Positions 35,033 to 46,270 of a DNA stretch of 64,000 bases are shown here, piece after piece; position 1 is the stretch's first letter, and the number at the start of each line of letters is the position of its first letter. Location of the stretch: positions 23,746,001 to 23,810,000 of the forward strand of contig OU612065.1 of the NCBI GenBank assembly GCA_914767715.1, read 5' to 3'. The notes under the pieces were generated by a model that made no database searches, was not told the DNA's origin, and was given only the letters and a program-made list of their open reading frames with translations. This DNA is from Membranipora membranacea. Lineage: Eukaryota > Bryozoa > Gymnolaemata > Cheilostomatida > Membraniporidae. Made by a program: the position numbers and the translations under genes.

Positions 35033-36355
35033 GGCTCCTGCAAAAGAGAATATAATATTGAGAGAATTGACGGAGTGCACCAGGCTTTTTCGGATGTGGG
35101 TTCACAGTATCTGGATTGCAGGCATGGGAAGAAAAGAAGGCCAGGTTTCTGTGAGCAGCGTACTGTAAGTTGCAAACAAAAAGTTGTGAATAATAATATA
35201 TGTATATATAGATACATGTATATGGTGTTCAGTTGTCTCTACCAATAATATTTCAATTTAGAGATGTTAGGTAGTCTCAGCGTAGTGTGATGTTTGCTGT
35301 GCTACATCCATTCATTTTTACTCTACCAAAGACGGTTTGTGTAATAAAGTAGCTGGGTAGAATGAAATCAGGGTAAAAAGCTTTGAGTCTGGTTGTAGAA
35401 ATATACCCTAGAGTAAGAGTAGAATTGAAGATCGTAGCTTTTGTACTGTGATGTGATCAATTGGATTATTGCGCATCTGACTAATTTATTGTTCCAAAAA
35501 CTGTATGTGTGAAATATTTTCTGACAAAGAGATGACTACAGATAGTAACACCTCAATCATGCTGCTTGTACAACAACAGTTGATGAAGATAAGAAATTTT
35601 TCTTTTCTAGGATCACCCTGATCCAGTGAAACGACGTATACGCATTCAGAACACGATGAAGATGAACTGTCCGGCTAAAGTTTCTATCAAAAAACTGGTA
35701 CTCTATGATAATTTCAAGGTATGATTCTCAGTGTGCAGGAACTCTTTTGTTTTATTACAGTCATAATCCCACTCCTTAGGCATTATCAACATTAGAATTC
35801 AGTTGTCATGAAATACGATATGTATTAGGTTTGAATAATCCTTTTCTTGCTATTTAAATCCTGAGCAGTTTGCAGTACTTGTCCATCCATATCATTTTTT
35901 TTCGAGTTTATGTTTAAAAGAGTATTTGAAATACAAATTTGTTTTCACTCCTTTTGCCTTTCAAATGACTGATTAGAGCTTTATTTTTACACCATAATAT
36001 CAACATCCAGGATACAAAACTTTTCTGTTATTTTGGGAAGGTGAACACAAAACTATTTTTCATCAAAGTTATCCTATATCAGTAATGAGTAATTATAAAA
36101 AAAATTAAATTGCTTGCACAAAGACCGTTTAGTGTAGTAATAAGTAGTGGCCACAACAGCACTTGGTATACCACCAACTTATTATCAACTCCCTCCACAT
36201 TGTTACAGCTGAGCGATTCTGAGCCGACTAGTCAAATGCTCCGTGGAATCCGGCATGGAGTGTCAGAATCACTAAAGGGCCCTGCGCCACACAACATATC
36301 CTTCAGCTACAATGAAGGACAATTTCTTCATAATTTCAAAGGTGTTCAATATTGA
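35033..36355 (+). CDS. CARF/ALS2CR8-like DNA-binding protein, partial gene model
   Basis: Two good phase-0 exons, 35033-35164 (acceptor CCTTGTAG, donor GTAAGT) and 35611-35718 (donor GTATGA), encode GSCKREYNIERI, QYLDCRHGKKRRPGF, then RRIRIQNTMKMNCPAKVSIK. The Cys/His spacing and CPAKVSIK resemble the DNA-binding domain of CARF (ALS2CR8) and related WRKY-GCM1/FLYWCH folds. A possible third exon, 36209 onward (LSDSEPTSQ..), keeps phase 0 and would end at a stop at 36353-36355. Its only internal donor (36342) gives a phase that does not fit the next exon. The 5' end with the start codon was not found. Family call by eye; moderate certainty. Confidence 0.5.
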
Positions 36356-36529
36356 ATTGCTTTCCGGTCCCAGTTTAGTCATTTTGAGTTTTTAAAGCTA
36401 TCCCTTATTTATCCATTCATTCTTGGGAAAAAAACTCACCAGACTTCCTCGTCACCAGACTGAATAGCCAATATATAAAATACCTCATCATGACAAATCA
36501 TGGAACAATTAAACATAGCTAAAATGAAA

Positions 36530-36690
36530 ATTGCGAGGGTCTCTCTCCCTCTCCCATTGACAAACTATATACATTCTGAGTGAGCGATTTGGGAACAAAT
36601 TTGTCTACTTGAAAGACCAAACGAGCAATATTTGAATAAGTGCATCACACAGTCACACTCTGATTGAAAGACCCCTGACTGAGTTGTTCC
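36530..36690. mobile_element. MITE fragment related to the element at 57936-58187
   Basis: TACATTCTGAGTGAGCGATTT (about 36570-36590) and the right end ATTGAAAGACCCCTGACT (about 36664-36681) match the interior and right terminal repeat of the 57936-58187 element. The left end is eroded. Confidence 0.55.
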
Positions 36691-36723
36691 ATTGACAGTG
36701 CTCCTATTTTATTCATATTACAG

Positions 36724-38232
36724 ATAATGCTACAAGAACTAGCAGTTAAGTGTGCAGCTGGAGATGAGGAAGCTACATTTATAAAAGGTACTGAAGGAGC
36801 CATGTCTCACTTGAAGAGAGCTGCTATGTCCCCAATATTGATTGGTGATAAACAGGTGAGAAATAACTGACTTTTAATGGGGCCCCCCCCCCCCCTACTT
36901 ATAGTATAGATTATAGATGACCATTTCTTAGCTTATAGGCTTGTTGTAGGCTTATAGATAGATGCAAGTAAAGATATAGATTTATAGATGTTATCAATGC
37001 AAAGATATAGATTTATAGATTTCTTAATGTGTCTCTAAAGTGCTGTCAGTGCTGTGTGTCTCCTGTGCTCTCTTTGTGTGTGTATGGTCGTTGTGTAGCA
37101 AAGCAAACATTCAGATATGTTTACAATCTAATGGGTTTTCCCCAGGTTTTTGGAATTTTCCAACTGTCAGTCTATTGATGAAATGAGTGGGCCACATGCC
37201 ATCGCAGCGCGCTTAAGTTTATAGATTGGGATTCTTAATTTATAGATATAATAGACAGTCTTGTGTGGGGGAGCCCCTTTTAATATAAATGACTTAACAT
37301 TGACCAGCTTGTTACAATATAAATTTTGGACAACACCACTGAATTCTAAATTTGAAGTTATCCTGACATGCTCAAAGGGCACATAACACCTAATATGTTA
37401 AGAAAAACGACCTCTAATTTCTGTTTTGGTTCTCTCTTATCAAATACTTAAAGTTGCAAATTTTATGTTGATGTGTCTTTTATTATCAGGATGACAAATT
37501 TACGAAATTAGTGCTCCGATGTGCACGAGCTGGAATAGTGGGAGCCAACAGGAAATTTGCGCTAGAGGATTGGTTTTGGTTCAATTACTTGCTTGAGGTA
37601 AGCATACCAGCACTTCAAAAGGGTGTTCTAGTGATCAGACATACAAATAAGGGACTCCCTTAATTGTATGTCTGATCACTAGATGTTACATACTCCCTTA
37701 AAGGGATTATGTAACATTGAAATATCCATTATCATCGGCAAACAAATATGATGTCCAACCACGTAAAGAGCCCTCAAATACGTATCAAATCAAGGAGTTG
37801 GAAGTTTTAACTCTAACGCTGTGATCAAACACAATCTGAATGACAAGAGAGTAATGAGAAACTTGTTTTGTCAACTGGAATTAAGGTAACCTGTTTCATT
37901 TCAATCATCCTAGCTGCAAGGCACATTGCTGACTTTTACAGTTGTACTTATATTGGTAAGATGATTGAATCCATAAGGTTTTGAAGTTTTAGCTCTACAG
38001 TCATTCTCCAATGTGTATAAGAATAATTATTACAATGTTCAGCTTCCATCTTTTCTGGTCTGGCCCTGGTTGGTAAATATCAAAATACACTTGCCTTGCT
38101 GAATTAACCTTTGATTTTATTGTTTTCTAGGTTATTATCAATGGCGTTCAACTAGCTGACAAAGTATCTCCTGGGGAGGCTGAAGAAGCATACCGAAGAA
38201 ACCTAAACGAAGTGTTGTCCATCTCATTGTGA
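36724..38232 (+). CDS. Unrecognised helical protein exons (C-terminal part of a gene)
   Basis: Three exons, all phase 0, with good splice sites: 36724-36855, 37490-37597, 38131-38232 (stop TGA). They encode MLQELAVKCAAGDEEATFIK, then DDKFTKLVLRCARAGIVGAN and EDWFWFNYLLE, then VIINGVQLADKVSPGEAEE and a short end. The make-up suggests soluble amphipathic helices; I do not recognise the family. The upstream CARF-like exons 35033-35718 are also phase 0, so one gene skipping the 36209 exon is possible; equally, ATG at 36726 may start a separate protein of 113 residues. Confidence 0.6.
37621..37690. repeat. Hairpin, 19-bp perfect arms
   Basis: CTAGTGATCAGACATACAA (37628-37646) pairs perfectly with 37664-37682, and partial pairing continues toward the loop (AAGGGA/TCCCTT). 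It lies in the intron between the 37490 and 38131 exons and looks like a tiny MITE. Confidence 0.6.
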
Positions 38233-38829
38233 GACATATCATACAAACTTGCATACCTTGCAATCATTCATTTTTTCCTATAAATGTTCAAAGACAAACC
38301 TACAAACCTGTTCTTAATTTCAATTTTATAATCCATGACTTTTATGCCTTCTATGCAGTATTTTTACATAAACTTTTATTCTCAAAAGCAAACCTACAAA
38401 CCTGTTGTTTATTTCAATTTTGTAATCCATGAATTCTGTGCCTTCTATGCTTTTTATGCCTCTAAACCTACAAACCTGTTGTTTATTTCAGTATTATTTT
38501 TACATGTAAGAAGGTGATCGGTATATCTTCAATAATATATCAGTTGAACATCACTAAATTAGTCACACACAGATATTTGAATATTTTCAGGACTTGAGTG
38601 TACAAGATCCGAGTCCTAGAATCGTAACAAAATCGACATCATAAAGAGTTATCCACTCTCTGATCAGTGAAATCAGATCTATGTTGTAGCGTGAATAACA
38701 TGGAATTGATCTTTGCATTCTACTCCTTGGTTTCAAACACTACTGAGTTGTTTTCCATATAAAAATATATGAACTAACATGGTTAAGTGCAGTTGGTCAA
38801 CCAGACCTTGAGCAATGCATTTGCTTGTG

Positions 38830-40640
38830 AATTGACAAGCAAATCCAGTCAAATAGACTAAATTTTCAAATCTATGTTTTTCAATCCTACATAGATTTGG
38901 TTGTAGGTCAGAGAGTAAACTCATAAAAATATTGTTGGCGTCCCTCGTCTGTTTCATATATATACCATCTATTGTTTATGATTCAAATACTATTCATGGC
39001 ACATTCCATTCTCGCTGTTGACACTAGTTGCAATCATTAAAATTCTTTGGTTAGACACACTACATCATTTTGTACACATGCATAAGAATTAATACGATAA
39101 GGATTTTTTAGTAACACTGCCCGTTCATCATTGCAAAAAAGCAAGCCAAGTAGACTAAGTCCTCAAATCTATGTAAAATAGGTCTACGTAGGATGACATA
39201 GATTTGGTTGTTTTGTTCAAAGAGGGGACAACTCGCTCATAAAAAATCGATTTGGCGCTTCGTGTCTGTATTAATCGGGGACCAACTTTCTGTATTAATC
39301 AAGAACTACAATCTTTTGAGTGAATGTAAACCTCAATGTATTGCTGTAAAATTAATGTTTTATGTACCATCGAGGTATTGTATCAGTTTCCCTTGCAGCC
39401 CACAACACTCCGTATCCTCCTCGATGGCACCAGTTGGAAACCCCCTAAAACTATCAGCTTGACTCACGACGCATACATAAGAATTAATACAATTAATTGC
39501 TGTCAATCTCATATTCAAACCGTGCTCAATATGTTTGGTATGTTTGATACCGCTGTTTGCTTTATCTGGAGAAAAAGCAAGCCAAGTAGACTAAGTCATC
39601 AAATCTATGTAAAATAACACAACATAGAATGACATAGAATGACATAGAATGACATAGATTTAGGTGTTTTGTTCAAAGAGGGGACGACTAACTCATACAA
39701 AAACCGATTTGGCGCTTCTCGTCTGTATTAATCAGGGACCAACTCTCTGTATTAATCAAGCACTACAACCTTTTGAATGAATGTAAACCTCAATGTATTG
39801 CTGTAAAATTAATGTTTTATGTACCATTGAGGTATTGTATCAGTTTCCCTTACAACCCGCGACACTCCGTATCCTCCTCGATGACATCAGTTGGAAACCC
39901 CCAAATCCCTGAGCTTGACTCACGACGCATAGATAAGAATTAATACATTTAATTGCTGTCAATAACATATTCAGACCGTGTTCGATATTTTTGATATGTT
40001 TGATACCGCTGTACACTTTATCTGGAGAAAAAGCAAGCCAAGTAGACTAAGTCATCAATTCTATGTAAAATAACACAACGTAGGATAACATAGATTTGGG
40101 TGTTTTGTTCAAAGAGGGGACAACTCACTCATACAAAAACCAATTTGGCGCTTCTCGTCTGTATTAATCAGGGACCAACTCTTTGTATTAATCAAGCACT
40201 ACAAGCTTTCGAATGAATGTAAACCTCAATGTATTGCTGTAACAATATTTTATATGTGCCATATAGGCATTGGATCAGTTCCCCTCGCAGCCCGCGACAC
40301 CCCCTATCCACCTTGATAGTGAGACAGGCTGGAAACCCCCAAACCCCTGAGCTTGACTTACTACATATACATAAGAATTAATAGAATTTATTGCAGTAAA
40401 TCACAGATTCAGACTGTGTTTGATATGTTTGATACTGCGGTCGTTCGTCGGAGAAAAAAGCAAGCCGAGAAGACTAAGTCCCCAAATCTATGTAAAATAA
40501 CACTACTTAGGATGACATAGATTTGGTTGTTTTGATGAAAGAGGGGACAACTCACTCAACATATTGAATGAGTCCCTGGGCTGTTTCAATCAAGATTTGG
40601 AAACCTTTTGAACCAAGGTTAGCTTTCAAACTTAATACCA
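38830..40640. repeat. Tandem array of about 430-456 bp units
   Basis: GCAAGCCAAGTAGACTAAGTC starts units at 39141, 39577 and 40033; a diverged GCAAGCCGAGAAGACTAAG starts another at 40460. The spacings are 436, 456 and 427. A more diverged partial unit precedes them near 38830. Each unit carries AAATCTATGT, a short spacer and ACATAGATTT (a dyad), then GTTCAAAGAGGGGAC, TGTATTAATCAGGGACCAAC and a shared AATGTAAACCTCAATGTATTGC block. Copy 2 has an extra (GACATAGAAT)n run at 39622-39655. Open frames within are non-coding by-products. Confidence 0.9.
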
Positions 40641-41833
40641 AGTGCAAATGCAAACTCCTCTGATATTTAAATCACCTGTACCTGGTTCAATACATTATAT
40701 GTTTTATTAGTGGTAGTTGTCTACTCCTTCCCACGCCGGCCAATTCTATGTCATCTACTTGAAATCTATGTTTGTTATGATCACGTGTCCAAAATATTGA
40801 CCTAATTCGCGAATTCTTTTGAAAATAGCATTCACCAGAAAACTATACCTGGGCAAAGATGAGTCAACACTGTATACTACATACAAAATGTAATACAGAA
40901 GATACCAGCTCCAAATTTTGAAATGTATCCAGTCATTTCTCAGACTACTTCAGTTTCTCAAAAGAATGCAAGGTTAGACAATTTCCTATAAGCTTGTGAA
41001 ATAAGGGGGTATGGGATAACTCCCCTAATTTTTCACTCAATATTAATTTATTATTATACTGTACAGTTTTTGAATGATGGCTTCTGACTGATATCTCTCA
41101 ATGTAGACCAGGTATGCTCCCTTTTTTAATAATAGGTATATTTTAAACGCCTCAATACCCGACTTTTTTACATCAGTTGATCCTTCAACCCCACAAAGAC
41201 TCACATGGACGCCTCCTCAATAATGTTACACGATCATCACTATTGTTTTAAAAGTCTAATATATTGTAAGATTCTCTTGATTCTTTTTCTCTTATTTTCT
41301 TGTTAATGGCATGGTCTTATTTGTCGCCTCTGTGACTTTGATCAGCTAGACAATAAATATAAGTATGCTGCAATACCACAGAGGGAACAAATTTGTTCTT
41401 CTCTGGATTATAATAGTTTCAATTAGAATTATTCAAATGACAAATGAAAGTTTTTTGTGTGAAAGGCCTCCTGCATAATTACTAACCTTCATTTTTTATT
41501 CATGATTACGAACTAAAATAAATTCTGCTTCTGATTATATTATGACAGGGCTCTTGCCGTTTTTTTTGTCACTTTCGTCACAAATGCGGATCATTTTTCT
41601 CACTTGAATCTATGTTTATATATTGCTGACTACAATTACGGGTTGCTTGACAGAAAAAACTAATATGTAAAATATAAATCGTATAATATGCTTGTATCTT
41701 GTAATACTGTCATAAGGCAAAGTTCAGAAGTGCATCACTGCTCTCATTGATGATATGTCAGTTATGTGACATGCTATGTGTTCTCCGTCTCTTCGCAAAA
41801 TTAAATGAATCAAATGAGAAATGATTTCCTGAT
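40641..41833. other. Gene-free AT-rich stretch
   Basis: No exon, repeat array or transposon landmark was recognised. It is the 3' flank of the methyltransferase pseudogene on the right side. Confidence 0.45.
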
Positions 41834-44800
41834 TTAATCAGATTTTCTTATGTAAAAGAAAAGCCAAGCCGCTTCTACAGGGTCTGGATGGTCATTTTGG
41901 AAGTCATGGTAAACTCTTATTTCACAGTCATCTCCGAATGTCTTCTTAGCCACAGCGCAAATCAATTCTACAGTCAGCGGCTTGAACAGCAATGGGGAAT
42001 TGACCTGAAAATCAGAACAATACAAGAATGTCATGATTGTGGCAAAGATTGTGGTAAAGTCACACAATGACAAAATACATCAAAGATTACTTTGGCATTT
42101 GTAGATTGTTCACCAGCACTACACGTTGTAGCCAATGTGATGGCTCAGATTCGTCGGTGGGGTTAGAAGAAAAGCAATGCCAGGTCATATAGTACCTTTG
42201 TCCTTAGCATTGCCTAATTTATAGTAAATGATGCACAAAATTTGAAGACGAGATGTGGTTCCAAGCCCACAACTCTGGATCTCTCATTGCGCTATCAGGA
42301 CATGTGATCGTGAGTTCCTAAATCATTAAACAGATCAAAGCCAGCCCAAAAAGTACTTCCATTTATCAATAGCGAGGCAATGCCAATGTCGAAGGTACTT
42401 TTCTGCAAGTACCATATGGCCTGATATTGGCTCATCTTTTCCCCACCAACCAACCAACCAAAGCCAAAATTTTGGCTATACACATTGGGCTATATGAATT
42501 AATACTTCAGATACTTAGTTGTGGTCAGCTAGAGACTGTCAATCATAAGCCTTGCTCAGCGACTGTAAAATCATATCGTTCATAAATATAGCTATGAGCT
42601 TACTCAATGCAATGCACTACTTGCACAGCTTTCTGTTTCTCTCTAGTACACAAATTGCTAGTCTAAGTATTCAGATGGCTGCAAGTGCGAGTTAGTGTCG
42701 TGTCATTGCACTATTTAATGCAACTAACTTGCACTTGTAGCTTTCTGAACTCAAGATAAGCGCATTTCATATGGTTGAAGTTGCTTTCCATAGGAGTTAC
42801 CTCGCAATGTTCCTGGCTAATTTAAAGTTATCTCGATTATCTAGATCGTAACTATTTTGATTTTCGTTTAATATGTTTAACAAAACGTGGTCATTTTTTC
42901 TCTCCCCCCCCCCCTCAACTCTGACACATCAGTCCAGGTTAATGCTGTAAGAAACATAGGATAATAACTAGTAACAAAGAACAAATACTCATCATTGGAG
43001 TGCAATATTCTTCAAGTGCCATCATTGCGTGTGTTGGTGTCATAGGGATAACTCTATGGTTGGTGTGACATCGTGATTTTAGAAGAATGACCATTTTCAT
43101 TCACAAGTACTCAACTTGCCACTAAAATATGTAAAAAAGGACAAGCAGGAAAATTATATAATTTATTTATTAACTATTTTGTCGCATTGCGCTTTGAATC
43201 ATTGGCTTCAACATGCGAAATGACAAGATCATTGTTAGTTTTTGCGCATATTTTCATATTTATAAAATTGTCAATTGAATTTAAAAGAATTATATTATTG
43301 TCAGACTACATACTTTGCAACCTGGATTAGCACCATTCTCAACAATATATCCTCGCTCTAAGATGGATTGAAAGTTTCTGAAATCTAGTATTAGTGCACC
43401 ACCGAGTCGTAGAAGGTCAGCAAAGCCTTGAAAGGTCTTTTGAATATCCTCCTCTTCTCTGATAAGAAGAAATAAAAACATTTTGAGCAAACAGGTATGA
43501 CAAGATCAATGACATGATGTTATAAGTGCATGACTTGCAAAGCCAATATTAGCATTATAATTGTCTTCTCATTGCTCATAAAGTTGGCAAACTATTTTTA
43601 CAAGCATGAGTATAAAAAGTTTTGGTCACAAAACAGTACATACCATTCAAATCAGAAATTTACCATAGCAAAGTGTAGCGCAATAAAATGCATGAACTTT
43701 TGCGACAAATTAGCTGTTAACAGTGCAGGTACAACTGACATATATGTCAATTTTTTTTAACTCATGTTTGTGGTTCAAGCTTACAGCAGAAATATTAGGG
43801 TCCCAAAGCATATTATTAAATCATAGACTTGAGGTAAATCTTTCGCTGACGCCACATTCTCTTTGAGTCCAACCATATCTGACACCAGCATCTCTAGAAG
43901 GAAAGACACACTCCTCTGATTATTGTAACTGATAAATATCTATACCCTAGCCTTGGCAGGCTATCACGGATCGGTGAATTGTTGGGGGTCCCCCACCCTA
44001 CCACCTTAGGCAGCCTGCCCAGGCTATCCGTACCCTAAACTTGGTAATCATGTTAGGTACAGTAGCTTGTTATAAGTAATAGCTCATTCTCAAAATCTAT
44101 ATAAGATAAATAAATTGCAAAATAATATGCTTGTAAGTTCTCCCTCCCCGACGTCCACACAAAAGAGATTGACAACAGCTGAGACCCGAAATCATCATAG
44201 GTTTTTTTTCTAGTTTGAGCACCCCAAACTTTCACCCTCTTGCCCCCTTTAGTGTGCCGTAAAATGGACAATAATCTCAACAGTACCCAAACACAGAGAT
44301 GGAATAGGAGGATTCGGATATTTTCTGACAGAAATCACTTACCCAATTAATTGCTGATCCACTATCAATCAGCACTTGACGATGTTGCTTGCAGATATTT
44401 ATCATCTCTGGGTTATGATGGGCCCCTACAAGATTGTACCCCATGTCCGATAGCCAAGCTGCATCATGCCTGAAAATTAATAAAAAAAATAGAAATAAGA
44501 TTTCAAGCAATAAGGCATACAAATTACTAGGTTGAGGCCCCAAACGCTTACAAGAATACCTGAGCGCAGCAGTTTGAGCAAAGATGTTTATCCCGTAGCA
44601 CAGTGATATAAACTAATCCATATTAGCAAATAATATGCTGCGGTAAAGCAATACTATTATTTATATCAATTTTATTTGTCGATCAAATCGCTTGGACATA
44701 TTGGACAATCACAAGAAAAAGAAGGCCCAACAATCAAGTCAATTTGTTAGAATGAATTTTATCATAGAACTGGAAGTGTATATTCAGTTCATCTAGTTTT

Positions 44801-45384
44801 AAAATAGAGGGTCGAGTTTCATGGTCTTCCTCATCATGAATCAAATGCTGTGTACAATATTTCTGATGCCTTCCCTGTTTTTCTTTCCTATTTTAGCATG
44901 CTATCACAGAGTAAGAATATTTCCTTACTATGTGATGATATTGTGTGTATTTTCAACAGCGATCTGAAAATGTCAACAGTATCTCCAGTCTTCAGTTTTA
45001 TTCTTTAACGTTTCTCATGAAACGAATTACAAAAGTATACGTTGAAAATGATAACTGCATTTGTGGTCTTAAAGTGCATCATGGAAAATTTCCTGAAAAT
45101 TTTCCGTTAACGGTCTGTTCTGAGCAATAACATATAGATCACTGATCAGAATTGACATTTCAAAATAACCAACCCGTTAGCAGTGCCGACATTAAGGATA
45201 TATCCACCATCACTTTTGTGTTTATTGAGAAGTGGCAGAAGCAAGTCCATGAACTCCTTGGTCCTCATTCCAGGGATAAGCTGATCGCAAGATTGAAAAG
45301 CAGTATATATTTTGCAAGGACTTCATCCTTGCTTCCCATCACAGAGAGAAGACTGGACTTGCGGGCTGGCCAAGCTGCCGTCAT
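41834..45384 (-). pseudogene. GNMT-like methyltransferase pseudogene (divergent partner of the intact copy)
   Basis: Recognisable exons in order: 45384-45174, 44469-44343, 43893-43785, 43458-43314, 42004-41834, matching exons 1, 2, 3, 4 and 6 of the intact plus-strand copy. Exon 1 is 211 nt against 215: one codon less plus one further base, which shifts frame to an early TGA. Exon 2 is 127 against 128 because the base before the donor is gone. Exon 6 is 171 against 172 after loss of a base near its start. Exons 3 and 4 keep their lengths (109, 145). No exon 5 was found between 42005 and 43313. Protein-level similarity in exons 2-4 and 6 stays high (YNLV, DMVGLKENVA, ALILDFRNFQS, SPLLFKPLTVELIC), so decay is fairly recent. 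Confidence 0.85.
42665..42745. repeat. Imperfect hairpin where exon 5 of the pseudogene would be
   Basis: GCAAGTGCGAGTTAGT (about 42681-42696) pairs imperfectly with ACTAACTTGCACTTGT (about 42723-42738). A 21-base part of the left side (42673-42693) recurs at 8006-8026. It looks like a MITE in the interval where exon 5 is missing. Confidence 0.5.
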
Positions 45385-46270
45385 CCCTATCTCTTCCAAA
45401 CTATCAGAATTATACAGATTGCACAGACTCGTTGTCACCTGTTATTGGATTGCACTGTGTATGAAATGATTGTGAATGAAGAACAATGACAGTGGTTTCT
45501 CTTGTTGGAAGTGCTAAAAACAATATTCCCTACACTAAAAACTCTTCCACAGTCCCTTATGATGTGCCCAAAAACTCTTGAAGCAATGCGCAGAAAGGGT
45601 TGATTGGATTAGCATATTTTTATTGTGCATGGCGTGATGTCTCTTTGCACACAGTTGCAGAAAAAAAATGATGGCACGTCTTTGATAGGAATGTCTGCTA
45701 GACAAATTATTTTTGAGTTTTCCTAGCTGACCGCAGAGGATTTTTCCATTGGTGAACATAAATCCAGGCACCTAAGCTAAGACAGGCATACAAATTACAA
45801 CAATCAAGATGACACGACATTGATTGATAGGATAAACTGAAAGTCAATGGCTCAATGCCCTTCTCCTGATTGAATAAAGTATGTTTGCCCTCATATTATA
45901 AACGCAGACGCATGCCACACATTGCGCATGTCTTGCTTGCTGATGGAGCATGACAGAATTCCCCATATTACAATAATATTTATCCAATTGGAAGGTCTAT
46001 CCTTGTGTCATTTCAACCATTTTCGTGCCAGGTGTCAAGTGTTTTGGGTGTGCAACAAAAGAGACTGTAGAAATGTTTTGAGTTAAGAACTTTTTTAAGC
46101 GTATCATCATCACTTAGAAACGTCAATGTGTTTGTTGTTGTTTCACCTTTGTTTCATATGCAAAACTGTTTTACTCCAATTTAATTTAATTTAATTTACT
46201 GCTATTCAAAATCAGGTGGCAACGCTTGTGCATGTTTACATTTTGGATTGTAGTTTTGGAAGACATCAGG
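45385..46270. promoter_or_regulatory. Intergenic region between the two divergent methyltransferase copies
   Basis: About 886 bp lie between the two start codons. A (TTTAA)n run is at 46177-46196. No clear TATA box, CCAAT box or other gene was recognised. The promoter of the intact copy is expected in its right half; this is inference from position. Confidence 0.35.

Noticed and set aside
36110-36355. 81-codon open frame as a separate gene
   Set aside because: An acceptor at 36207-36208 keeps phase with the CARF-like exons, so the right half is better read as a possible terminal exon; the left half has no resemblance to a coding sequence.
38830-40640. CRISPR-like regular repeat array
   Set aside because: Units are over 400 bp with no short direct repeat and unique-spacer pattern, and the host is a eukaryote; it is a satellite-type tandem array.
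45152-45469. 105-codon plus-strand open frame
   Set aside because: It is antisense to exon 1 of the methyltransferase pseudogene; the opposite strand carries the family motifs.
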